In this document: positions 46,904 to 58,700 of the stretch, piece after piece
How positions within the stretch are numbered: the first letter of the stretch is position 1
Layout: the number at the start of each line of letters is the position of its first letter
From: Balanoglossus misakiensis
Lineage: Eukaryota > Hemichordata
Reading direction: 5' to 3'
DNA length: 64,000 nucleotides
NCBI GenBank assembly: GCA_040954595.2
Contig: CM082593.2
Coordinates: 8,432,001-8,496,000, forward strand
Made by a program: the position numbers and the translations under genes
The notes under the pieces: model-generated
Database searches by the model: none
What the model saw: only the letters and a program-made list of their open reading frames with translations
Told to the model about the DNA's origin: nothing

Positions 46904-47940
46904 GTGGGCTCGTGTGTACCTTTGGAGAACTTAATTTCAGTTACATTGGATTTTCAGCAGCCGTGGTCTCTTTACTTTTGAGGAGTACAAAGAGTATACT
47001 TCAAGGTTTGTCTTGTAATTTTTTTGGTACATTTATCTACTTTGCTTTTCATCACAGAGTATGGAAGCATAGAAAGAGCAAGTGGTCTGTTGCAGCACGG
47101 TTACTAGAAAAGAACTTTTCTAGTAACCATGGTTGCAGTAAGTGCTTGAGTTCCATTGTTGCAGAAATCTGGAATATTTTCCAACATTGGGTCATTCCGG
47201 TAGTTCTTACATCTTTTTATTTTAGCACCACGTTACTTGAATAAAAAATTTGATGCAAGAGATTGTTTCTGTTATTATGAACCTCTGGTCCTTGTTCTGC
47301 GAAAGATATATTATCAAAGTGATATTACTAAATTCTAACGCATGATTAATTCATTTGTGACAGTGATGTCGACGCTATCCAGCTGTCCAGTTCACTGTTT
47401 ATAGAAAAACAAAACTGTTGATTGCCAAAATATAAACAGATTATGCTGGGAAAGTTTGAAGTACATGTACAAGAGTTTACATATACAGTATATTGCATTC
47501 AGAGAGATGATGGACTGATCTACCAGCAGGCATGGTATTGATGGGCACCAACATATGCTCCAGTCAAGAAAACTACTGTAAATTGCACATATCAATTGTA
47601 AGCTGTCATGAAACCACCTGTTGCTGGATTGCTGTTTTTTTTTTTTTGTATATTTTAAAAGAGTTTTTGTTAAGACAGAAATTTAGAGAGCAATAGTACT
47701 AATACTGTAGTGTAAACACTTGTCCCAGATTTTGAACATGAAGTTTATAATAAGTGATAATCTAGACTGATGTCATCTGTGACATCATTATGGATAGTTT
47801 TTGTTTCTGACAGTAGTATTCGTCTAATTTTTGTGTCTCTTGTTATTGCAGGTATTTTATTGAAGGAAGAAAGACTGGATTCGGTGCGTTTGCTTTACCA
47901 CATGTCATTTCCCAATCTGATTAAAATCAGATGTAGGGAA
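46904..47940 (+). CDS. SLC35E/TPT-like transporter, two internal exons (gene interrupted)
   Basis: Exon 46904-47005 (102 bp, phase 1 at both ends) encodes GGLVCTFGELNFSYIGFSAA ... STKSILQG. After an 846 bp intron, an exon starts at 47852 in matching phase and encodes ILLKEERLDSVRLLYHMSFP. The junction LQG-ILLKEERLDSVRLLYHMS fits the conserved LQG(I/V)LL.E.LD..NLLYYM. stretch of triose-phosphate translocator/SLC35E family membrane transporters, which exchange phosphorylated sugars or nucleotide sugars across Golgi/ER or plastid membranes. After MSFPN the family pattern is lost, and a hairpin (ATCTGATT/AATCAGAT) and GCAG-rich repeat begin, so the exon seems to be disrupted. N-terminal exons were not found. 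It is probably a decaying gene or fragment. Confidence 0.5.
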
Positions 47941-48240
47941 CGGCGACGTGGTTTTTTTAAGCAGGTAGACGCAGCAGAGCCGTTTTTTCGCATGCAAATT
48001 AGGTGATTCTGCAGAGCTGCGGCAGAGACTGCCGCATCCTTGCCGCAGCCAGTACATATGCTACAGAAATGCTGCAGCCCTGCCGCACTGACAGCTCTGC
48101 AATAGGTTTGCTGCAGCTCTCCAGCAGTCGAGATGCGGTAGAGCCGTTTTTTCGCATGCAAATTAGGTTATTCTGCAGAGCTGCCGCAGAGACTGCCGCA
48201 TCCAGTTGCACTGATGCTGAAAAATGCATACAGACATTTA
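47941..48240. repeat. GCAG/CTGC-rich repeat with 164 bp direct duplication
   Basis: AGAGCCGTTTTTTCGCATGC is repeated at 47976 and 48140, with the following CTGCAGAGCTG(C)GGCAGAGACTGCCGC stretch. The segment is dense in CTGC/GCAG words. A related CTGC-rich stretch occurs at 50830-51050, possibly the other end of the same family. It follows directly on the truncated transporter exon. Confidence 0.6.
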
Positions 48241-48299
48241 TGTATGCATGGCATACACATACATGTACGCACTTGATTAATATATAATTATAACAGATT

Positions 48300-49468
48300 A
48301 TATTTTACATCACTATCATGGAGTATTTCACACAGAACAGCAAAATTTAGTTCAGGACAAAAACAGCCGTAATGCAGAAACAAAAATTTCTAAGGGGTCA
48401 AAGTTGTGATCATTTTATGTAAAGTTAGGGAATACTAACAACATGGCGGCATAACAGTGTGATTCAATCGTATTTATTGAAGTCAGGGGGAAAAACGGAA
48501 GTTTTTATGAGTTTTTGGCTGTGTTAACTGAACACGGACACATTTAATTTATTGAAGAAGGGCTTACAAATGAACAAGATGTTTCTTTTTCTCGCTTGCT
48601 TGGATAACACGGACGCAAAGTACAGTAAGCATGCAGTGTACAGGAAACAGTTTGGTAACCATCTTTTTGAGACAGACTGTCGAGCCTTTTATTTTATCAA
48701 CAGTTGATTTTAGCATTGATTCATTGTATTTGTGTTAGATAGCAAGATCTGCCAATAACGCATTTGATTTTTGTGTGTGTGTGTGATCGAGTCGCCCCCC
48801 CCCCTGGATTCAACGTCAACAACGGGAGTATTCATGGCAAACTTTTGATTTTGTACTACCCCAATGAGATCGGGTGTTTATAAAAACACAGACCTCCTAA
48901 TATTAAATTTGCTTACTACTATTACGATATGACACTGGCTAGTCAAGTTTTGTTCACAAAATATTCGTAAACTCATTGAACAGAAACTTGCGAAGTACAC
49001 TTTTGTCTATGGTTCACGTACGGTTTTTACAATAGATTTTCATGGTGGCCGGCAACAGATGCTGCCGGACGCTGATCTGTTCTGATCGTCGGACAGGGCC
49101 AACCATGGGCCAACCAACACCAATCGGCATCATCAACCAAACCCAGCCCTGCCCGTAAATGCCTGAATAAGTTCAGCCATAAAAATATCTCAACATCGAT
49201 CAATAACATCACTACGTTACTCAAATAACAAGTTAGGAATAAATCCAGTAAAAAATGTGTCAACAATCAATGTATAAAAAATGTAATGCCTGCCTAGCTT
49301 GAACTTGAAGAAACTTGGGATCTATCATCTAGCTGTCTTCCCTTTCCAAGTTCTGTAAAATATTTTCAGATGTACACTTGAATGATCAGTGTCTTCTGCT
49401 GTACCTCCGTGTTGGCATCTGGTACATCCAAAAGCATTAAATGAAAGACAGTCCACCTGAACATACTC
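48300..49468. other. Non-coding, no gene recognised
   Basis: Mixed AT-rich sequence with a GT microsatellite and C-run near 48770-48805. The short minus-strand open frames (49027-49567) show no family motifs. Confidence 0.4.
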
Positions 49469-49477
49469 ATGATCTGG

Positions 49478-50632
49478 TAGCTGCAATGATTGTAGCGGCC
49501 GGTGCTGCTTGGTTGACTGATGTGCAGCATAACCGCTACAAGGCCTTGTGTGTAATTTTCCAATCAACTTTCGGTCGTCAGCTCAGTTACGGGGTTTAAC
49601 TCTTACCTCCGATAACATTTGAAAACCGAACGGGTGCATCCCCCCCCAAAAAAACACCTCCGACGCCCAAATTTTCCTCAAAATTGTCCTGCTTCCATTA
49701 AAAAAAAACGATAAATCCACTGAAGTTTCGCCGATGTGTTCCGCCATGTTAGAGCAAACATGGCGGACAAAGTTTGTAAACATCGGCGAAACTTCAGTGG
49801 GTTTATCGTTTTTTTTTAATGGAAGCAGGACAATTTTGAGGGAAATTTGGGCGTCGGAGGTGTTTTTTTTTGGGGGGGGGATGCAACCGTTCGGTTTTCA
49901 AATTTTATCGCAGGTAAGAGTTAAAGTCCCAGTATTTCTCGTGTGTATCCATTTTTCATCATCGAAAAATGCCCGTTTTTCCTGTACATTCATCATGGAA
50001 TACTACATAATGAAGATAGAAGAGAGGTTTGGGCAACTGTAGCTACGTGCAAGCTGTAAATATTGCCCGTAACACTTGAAATGATGCGCGGGTTTGTTTA
50101 CAACGGACATGTTGCACATGTCGATCAGCAAACGTGCCACTTTGACATTTGATGGTCAGACCATTTTCGGATTTGATCTGGTTCCATCGACTGATTTCTC
50201 CCATAAAGTTATCTTCCCAAAATTTCGCCGAATTAGTGCGCATTTCTTCGCTGAGTCGCTTGATTTGGGGCGACCAAACCTCTTCCGCATAGATTCACAT
50301 TGGAGTGCGCATGCGCACTAGTCACGTGTGTCAACAGGAGCCTGACTCACGTGACTTTCTGTCCGGACAGAAAGTCATTCTTCACTCGTTATATTGTAAA
50401 TTGTATGAGTTTATGAGCAGAGCTGGGGATGATGACTGTTCGATTCAGAATCAATTATCATCTACTTTTAGAAATTATAGATGCCGTTTCAAACAAAATT
50501 TTGCCCCTACGAGAAATACTGGGGCTTTAAACCCTGTAACTGAGCTGACGACCGAAAGTTGATTGGAAAATTACACACAAGGCCTTGTAGCGGTTATGCA
50601 CCTAGCAGCACCCGCTACAATCATTGCAGCTA
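49478..50632. mobile_element. Mutator-like element with nested divergent palindrome
   Basis: 1155 bp with termini TAGCTGCAATGATTGTAGCG at both ends and TIRs of ~115 bp (to GTCGTCAGCTCAGTTAC). It is flanked by the perfect 9 bp duplication ATGATCTGG (49469-49477 and 50633-50641). Inside, 49598-49922 is a second inverted repeat with ~145 bp arms. No transposase was recognised; the 75-codon frame at 50094 is unassigned. Confidence 0.85.
49598..49922. repeat. Large inverted repeat with exon-like arms
   Basis: Each arm, read outward from the centre (~49755), is an open frame containing IGETSV.LSFFFNGSRTILR, ending at a GTAAGAG splice donor. The left arm has a start (MAEHIGETSV) within a GCCATGTT context; the centre holds ATGGCGGA/ATGGCGGAC. 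It looks like a divergent promoter with two mirrored first exons, or a foldback derivative of one exon. Confidence 0.6.
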
Positions 50633-50829
50633 ATGATCTGGCAGCTAGCTGGAGACACTTGTAGTTTGAAGCTTGCAAGTTTAGAAAATGGCGGCAAAAT
50701 GACTTTGGCCAATTACTAGCTTTGTTTCACATCACCTGATCAACCAAAGTTGGAGATCATAAAAAGGTTAATTCTTGTGTCCCTGCTGCATGGATTTGTA
50801 CCTTTGAGAATTATTCTTGCATCATTTCT

Positions 50830-51050
50830 GCATAGAGAAAAGCCTTGCATCTTTGCGGCTGCTTTGCGGCAAGCTCTTGTGTCCTTATTGCAGGGATTAC
50901 CACCTCTACTGCAGAGCCACATTTAGTTGCGACCTGCCGCATTGCCTCTGCTGCAGAGACACTCTCTGCGAATACACCACAGCGTGTCTGCAAGAGCACC
51001 ACAATGCCTTCACAGCAGAACTGCTGCAGAGCTGCTGCTTTGTTGGCATT
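50830..51050. repeat. CTGC/GCAG-rich repeat
   Basis: It contains CTGCAGAG several times and resembles the stretch at 47941-48240. It yields long open frames in several phases, which is a compositional effect. No gene. Confidence 0.5.
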
Positions 51051-51059
51051 TTTGTAAGG

Positions 51060-54000
51060 GTTAGTATCTTGCAATTTCTTTTTCACTCAACATTCCCAAC
51101 ATACATATTTTTGCAGTCACATTCTACAGTACTTGTGTCAGCTTGTTTGAACTACAATTTTCCTGACTGACCTCCTTTTATATTCACTTTAAAAACTAGT
51201 GACGATATCCAAATAAGTTTAATTCACTTAAGAAATCAGATGCTCTAAACATTGCGCCTGTCTGTGGAAAATGTAGCTTTACGGATAATTGTTGAGAGCT
51301 TATTGAAGATAGTGAGTGTTGCTTCTTATATTTATTGAATTTTGACATTTTGGCATATCAAGAGAACTGAATGAACCAATTTTGATATATCCTTTTATTT
51401 TTTATGTTTATTGTTGTTAATACATTTTTGTTTACATATAGCAGTACATTTTAATTGTATATTCTTTTCATAACCTAAACTGCATGATATGAGATCTATG
51501 ATTTTATATATGTTGTTTATTTTTGTTTTAGATTTATTATTTCAAATTTATTTTTATTATTTTAACATAGAGTAGTAAATTTTCGTCATTATTAATTCTT
51601 TGTATAAAATACATGATTTTGTTCAAAGCATATTATATCTTTGACACTTTAGTTTTAATTTGTGCTTTTTATTTTAGTTTTATATTTATTATTGAAAAAA
51701 TTGTTTGTTTATTGTTTATATACAGCAATAAATAGTCATTATTATTCTTACATTATTTGTAGTCTATTAAATATGTGAAATAATTGTTTGAATGGAAGCG
51801 AACACAGTATACTGGAGTTTGAGCAGAATATCCAACTCACTGCAGAGAAATTACCAACTCAGCTCTCTGCAAGCAAGCTCACTCTATATTCAACCTCACA
51901 CAAACAGTTCCACATAAATGCTTCTTGCATTGAGATGATGCCATAGTCTACAAAAGCCCCTGACTTTGTCCAGGTCTACGCATATTTATCACAACCAATT
52001 CTTCAGATCTGAAAAAACTTGCCATTACAACCAAATTAGAAGGACCACAAATTAACCTGTGTCAAAGCTAATAATGATGTCTTAAGTTTTATCACAAAGA
52101 AACATTTTTTTTTTATCTCGGCCATTTAGCTTGAAAGTTTTTGCCTCTAATCAAATCACTGAAATTCCCCAAATCACATCCAGGTTAAGTTCCTTCCACT
52201 GACTTGCCAATCCATTCTGTGTAGCGCCCTCATGTGGTCATATATGATATCACAAAAGTAATCTTTCATACCAAGCGTATCACACATGAAGTCATTTGTT
52301 GGACATTAATGATTTGTTACAAAACTGAAAAATGCAGTAAACATGAAAGTCTTGCATGTGATCTGATGAAAAATCTGATATCTGAATTAATTGGCTTGAT
52401 TAAGAGCCAAGCATTTTCCTTTTAATAATTCTCATCATCTTTCCTGAGGCCTGACATAAACAGCAGTTGATTGAGCAAAAACATGACTACGAATTTATTC
52501 TTTTCAAACTTTAACTTACAACCAGTCCACACAAACAGGTTTTATGCACAGATAGGGTTGGAGCATCTGTCTAGGCTAGATCGAACTGGTCCCAAGGGTA
52601 ATAAAGCCACTAGATGACCATGAAGAACAGAAACGTTAGAAGATACTGTAGAGGGCGTCTCTGCATGGGTTAATGTTTAACAGACTCACGTGACTTGAAG
52701 CTGGATGTGAAAGGGTGCAAATGCTGGAGGCTCGATTCTGAAGAGTTCTACCAGAACTGAAAGTAAGTGTTTTCTTGCTACTGTGATCTATAATTCTTGT
52801 CAGATCTGGAAAATAAGTGCTTGAGGAATCATTTGAATTGGATTTTTGAACAGCTTTAATGCAAAATAATTGTTTAAACCTTAAATCTACGTGTTCATAG
52901 GTCACCTGAGGTCACTTTAAGTGGCATTTTCAGTAGCTATTTCCTTGTAGCAAATTAGGGATCATGAAAACAAAAGTAGCGATAGAAGGGAAATATTATC
53001 GTTATTAGTATTTCGGATTGTTCAGCTAAATTCACAGACTGGGCTGAATCTTTATGACATCAGAAAGTACCTGAAATTTGTGATGACTCATTACAGTCAC
53101 TCTCAGACCACTGCTGTAGTTCTTACATAGCCCATATACCACTTGTGAATAATATAGTCATAATATAGTCATAAAAGCCATGTCATTTAGAGTCCACATA
53201 GCTAGCCAAGCTTGGGAGTGGTTGGACTATGGACCTGCTCAGATTCAGTGGACTGGTGTTTTCCCATTGAACAGCGGGGCCGGGGAGCTAGTATAAGTCG
53301 AGGCCTGACAAAAAGTTTTGTCGACAGGCAGTCGCATCAACAAATATAAACCATGAGAAAATTTTATTACCTGATAATGTTAAGTAGAGCTGCCATGATT
53401 AAGAAATTGAAACAATTTGGTTTGATGTTAATAATGACAAAATATTAATTTGGTCCACAGCCACATTATGATCACTTATTAACAGTTCTAAAATTTAATC
53501 AATGACGTGCTCCATGTGTTATGTACACCATAGAGATTTAATTATTAATCCAAATTTGAAATTTGAAATTTTGCTCCTTCAGACACAAGTCAATCACCAA
53601 TAATGCCAAATGTATAGCCATACTGATCATGTCAATACTTTCAACAGGTGTTGCAGATATTATTTGAGCAGACGTATTCTGAAGAATCGGTGTTAAAATG
53701 GCATCTTGGCAAGCAGACCACTGTCAAAGAACATCTACAAAGTCAAATCTTGATCCATTCAGGGTTTATCTTCTTCATCTGGCACAAAACATAACCCACG
53801 GTGTGTAAAACTTTGCGTTGCTTTCAGAATTCTGTACAAGTGTTCTCTTCACCTCCATGGACATGGTCCAGGAGATTTGTGATTCCTACAATCACTGTGT
53901 GTGCAGACTCAAATATTTTATGTCTATTAATTCATTTCACACAAATTGATGCAGCACAAGATTACACTTACAGTATATATCTACATTGTTCCAGTACACA

Positions 54001-54381
54001 TCATTACATTTGTGGCCCCATTTACATGTTTTATCCAACATGGCTCTCAAACAGCTACAATTGTTATTATGACTTTTGCATCTTTAGAGCAGGTACTGTG
54101 AGATATAAAAATTTCTGAATGCCAATCTGTTTTAGGCTATGATCAATTATAGCTGCCAGTCAAGTTTATTTAAAAGTAGCTTTTATGTTTAATCCCCAAC
54201 AATTATTGTACGTGTCAGAGATTATGTCTTTATCAAAGCTGAATTACCGACAGTGACAACTACAAACCAGTTCTCATTTAACCTTTTGAACTTGACTCTC
54301 CAATGATGCAATGGGATGTCTTATAGGGTTCAAAATGTTATTTTTGCAAGATAAAATGATATTCTCTTGTCTTTTTAAAAG
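51060..54381. other. Upstream region of the DED-GT-LRR gene, exon(s) not found
   Basis: Very AT-rich between 51300 and 51790, more balanced later. The gene that follows must have at least one exon upstream here (start codon and DED helix 1), because its first recognised exon enters in phase 1 and begins at DED helix 2. I could not identify it. The 105-codon frame at 53801 has no family features. Confidence 0.5.
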
Positions 54382-55722
54382 ATGGCCTGAGTAGATTGGT
54401 AGAAGCAATGGATGCTGTTGGAAATCCATCAATCCCTGAAAGTGTATCAGAAGAAATTTTGAAAAACAATCGTCCTAATGGTTTGTTTAAAAAATTATGT
54501 GATTATGGACATTTATCAAGAGACAAACCTGAAACACTTATTCAGCTGTTGAAAACTGCTAAACTTTTCGGATTAGCGAAGCATGTAGAAGTTCGATTTG
54601 AGAAAAAGTTTGACATAGACTATCCATATGAGGAAGTGACAAGAGAAGTTGAGTCTAGGATGAAGGCTGATAGCCAGAAACAGATAAGTGACAGAAGTGG
54701 AGAAAGTTTGCCAACATTTCCAACTAAGAGGACCTCAACAGGACCACAGTTACCATCTACCAGTTTCCAAACATTCCCAACTAAGAGGACCTCAGCAGGA
54801 CCACAGTTACCATCTTCCTCAAAGCGCCCACGTCCCACTGGAGAAGTGCAGTCAATAACAGCTGATAGCCAGAAACAGATAAGTGACAGAAGTGGAGAAA
54901 GTTTGCCAACAATTCCAACTGAGAGGACCTCAGCAGGACCACAGTTACCATCTACCAGTTTCCAAACATTCCCAACTAAGAGGACCTCAGCAGGACCACA
55001 GTTACCATCTACCAGTTTCCAAACATTCCCAACTAAGAGGACCTCAGCAGGACCACAGTTACCATCTAACAGTTTCCAAACATTCCCAACTAAGAGGACC
55101 TCAGCAGGACCACAGTTACCATCTACCAGTTTCCAAACATTCCCAACTGAGAGGACCTCAGCAGGACCACAGTTACCATCTACCAGTTTCCAAACATTCC
55201 CAACTGAGAGGACCTCAGCAGGACCACAGTTACCATCTACCAGTTTCCAAACATTCCCAACTGAGAGGACCTCAGCAGGACCACAGTTACCATCTACCAG
55301 TTTCCAAACATTCCCAACTAAGAGGACCTCAGCAGGACCACAGTTACCATCTACCAGTTGGCCAACAATTCCAACTGAGAGGACCTCAGCAGGACCACAG
55401 TTACCATCTACCAGTTTCCAAACATTCCCAACTAAGAGGACCTCAGCAGGACCACAGTTACCATCTTCCTCAAAGCGCCAACGTCCCACTGGAGAAGTGC
55501 AGTCAATAACAGCTGATAGCCAGAAACAGATAAGTGACAGAAGTGGAGAAAGTTTGCCAACAATTCCAACTGAGAGGACCTCAGCAGGACCACAGTTACC
55601 ATCTCCCTCACAACATCCAAGTCCCACAAGAGAAGTGCAGCCAAAGACATCAACTCGTCCCAAGATTCCAGCAGTGACAGCCTCTCATTCCAAGACTCAA
55701 GTATCCACAACAGAATCTCATG
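54382..55722 (+). CDS. Exon: partial DED plus 13-unit PST repeat
   Basis: Residues ~1-80 cover DED helices 2-6: GLFKKLCDYGHLSRDKPETL then IQLLKTAKLFGLAKHVEVRF. From about 54700 there are 13 copies of a 19-residue (57 bp) unit, typical form TFPTKRTSAGPQLPSTSFQ, two of them followed by a longer spacer with DSQKQISDRSGESLP. The units are nearly identical at DNA level, so all three plus frames and a minus frame stay open here; the true frame is set by the DED and by the splice phases. Expected to be a disordered, heavily phosphorylatable linker. Confidence 0.8.
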
Positions 55723-58700
55723 GTAAGCACTAGCATAATATTGTTGTATATATTTTGTATTACATATACTTTTTAACCAGAATTAAATAATTATGATTTT
55801 GAAAGAGATGAAATGATTGAACGAAATTGCATGTAGTCTATCTTCAGCTGGTCAAAGTGATTGTAACACATGTCATTTTGAGGTCATCTGACCCTTTGAA
55901 AAGTTATCAATGTGCAGTTCAAATGCTGTCCTCATTAACGACACACCGTCCTACATAAGGCTTTGAATGATCTCATTTGTAACCTAGCTAGAGGTATAAT
56001 GAAAATTTAATTTTGAAAAAAAAATGGTGGGTGCAGTGCAAGCATTTTGAGCAGTTGATCACTTACAATGCTTGTGGTAATTGAAATATATTTTAATAGG
56101 AATCAAACACACGGGTCAGAATGAATTCACCATGTTTATTTTCCACATACCCCGGTACATCAGGTATTTCAGATGTTGGTGATGTTGCTGCTAGCAGTGC
56201 ACTTAGTTCAGCTGCAACACAGATAGAGATGACGACAATGATGAAAGATCCAGAAGGTGAAACCACAAGTGTACAACACCACATAGACAGACATGTACAG
56301 TATTCCTTGACATCAAGACGACAGTCACCATCACCTAGGCAACAAACTGTTTTAGTAGGAAAGGACACTAATCAGAAAGGTAAAACAATTTTTACCAATC
56401 AGTGATTCCCAGGTGCAAGTATTGACAGCTACATGTTAGTAATAGATGGAGAATTATCTGCATCACCAGTGTGGTTTGTGAATTTGTGGAAATGAAATTC
56501 TCATTACCAAATCTATGCATGATTTGAAAAAAAAGAAAATGATCAAATATTTTGCTTTTCCGTAACAAAATCTACTTCTGTCATATTGCTATGTTAATGT
56601 GCAATTTCTTCACAAAATTAGTTGGGAATCAATAAACACATCTTGTGTGTTCTTTTTTCAGATAAGGACCTTAAAAAGACCATCATATTCCTGGCTGAAA
56701 AGTGGAATCGTGTGAAGGACACTGTATCTGCCCTCAATTGTCAACTTGCAAGCAGTGTAGCCGAAGACAGACAACGTAAAACATGCTGTGTTGTTTTGAA
56801 GGCAAGTGATGCAGAAAGGAAAGATGCAGCTGATCATGGAGTTGAGTTGATACTTCCAAGAATACAAGAAGATGTGATTGAGAGATACAAGAATGACACA
56901 CCGAAGCCAGATTGGTTTCTTTCTCCAGAGACATTCTTCACAACCCTCACAGAGTTACAAAATGTGGAATACATTGTGGAACATGTCAAGCCTTCAGCAA
57001 CACTCCTGGTTGCAAATGTTTTGAGGAAACGATATTTCAAAGATGCTAACATTATCCTCATCAATCACACCATCCCATCAGTTGAAGTACAAGACAAACA
57101 CATCAAATTTGCTGAGGAGGCATCTGCAGTTTTCTCTGTTGGACCAGATGTCTTTGAACGTTACAAGAAACTCTACCAAACAAACTCGGTTCCTGTAAGA
57201 CATGAGTTGTATCTTCCAAGACCAGAGAAAGAATTCTTTGATGTTAATGTGGATGAAATAGAAAAAACAAGTGACTTGAAACAAATCCTGACTGTGATAT
57301 CTGATACAGCTGTGGAATCGCCACGATATAAAACACTGGCAGCTGAAGTTGGCAGAACGGCTCATGGATTCAACTCTATGCTCATGACTGTTCCATTGTG
57401 GTGTGTACGTACTCCCTCGGAAGCTGATGTTGCTAACACAAATACTTTTCTTACAGTCAACTTAAATTGCCCCTACATAAAACCAAACATTTATCCCTCA
57501 TACGGCTCTCAAGATGAGATTTACAGAGATTTACGTCAGAGTAATGTCTGTATTATACCACCTGATGAGCCATTCAGGATGGGGGGATTACGATCCATTG
57601 CTGCAGGACTACCTGTGTTAGTTCCGGAACGAACTGCCTTAGCAACTTTCATGAACACATACTTAGGCCATGAAGCAAAATATTTCCTGTATGACCCTTC
57701 TGTTGATGGGGATTTGTCAATACAGATCAATAAGATGTTGAGAGCAACACATGCAATACCCACGGCGACACGTTTGAAGAATATGTATCTCAGTCACACA
57801 GAGATTACTGACAGTCATGAAAAGTTCAAGTCTTGTTTCAAAGAAGTTCAGAGTACACAGCCTGCACAAAGTAAGTTTATTTCCTTTACATTTACTGGTA
57901 TAAGGTTGAAAGGACAGGCCATTGATTGAAAACAGTGGGATAATATCACAGATAAACAAAATTTGAAGTTTCCTTCCAATATATCTCATTCATCTTAATT
58001 ATTACAAGACTTGAGATTACGAATTTTAGTCATTGATTTTTGGCTTTTTTCTTCCAGTTCCAACACCTCAATCACCAGTACAGAGTGGAAAGAGTCCCTC
58101 AACTCATGAAGGTTTTGCAACTTTTGAAGATGGCCAGCTTTCCCAGTCACTCTCACCCAAACAAGAAAACCTGGGTAAGAACACTTAATAAGTTGCAGGC
58201 TCCTGAAGATTGAAAAACATGATTACAGAAACAGATGTTTCGTTAAAGAAAGAATGCAATATGTAATTTGTAAACCTTAATATTTTATTATTATTGTTAA
58301 TCATGTAAAGAGATTTTAAATGCAACTGTCAGTCATTAAACTTTATTTTTCTGTTTTCTAGCGATCACGGTAAGTCCCAAATCACCAGCCCATAGTGTAA
58401 GGAGTCCTTTAACTGATGAAGGTGTAGGAAGTTTTGAATATGCCTGTTCTTCCCAGTCACTCCAGCCACAGAACCTTGGTAAGTACAGTTTGATTGCTTT
58501 CTTTGATTGGACCAGTAGTTTAAAAACTTATTACTTTGACAAATTGTTATCATTAAAGAGGGAAATAACATTGGCTTTTTTACATTTGGAATTTCAGTTT
58601 TGTGGATTGAATGTTTCTTACTCTCTGTGTTGTACCAACCAATTTGTAACTTTTCCAGGGGATAAAAACAGAAGAAATAGATTGAGACATACTTACTGGT

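Larger units (their letters stand above)
42403..47035. repeat. Segmental duplication, copy 2 (partner 1906-5830)
   Basis: See copy 1. This copy starts within a few bases of the right tip of the 9.9 kb transposon and runs into the intact intron after the transporter exon. It contains three events absent from copy 1: the hAT-type insertion (42711-43151), the tandem duplication around 45669-46010, and the MITE at 46011-46357 that replaces about 200 bp. Confidence 0.9.

Noticed and set aside
47895-48287. Ala/Cys/Ser-rich open frames on both strands around the CTGC repeat
   Set aside because: The CTGC/GCAG word repeat lacks stops in several frames; there are no motifs and both strands are open, so it is compositional.
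53801-54118. 105-codon plus-strand frame just upstream of the DED exon
   Set aside because: Considered as the missing first exon, but it lacks DED helix 1 features and has no suitable donor in phase 1.
54620-55663. 347-codon open frame on the minus strand (and a 208-codon frame in another plus phase)
   Set aside because: Both are shadows of the 57 bp coding minisatellite. The DED upstream and the splice phases on both sides fix the true frame.
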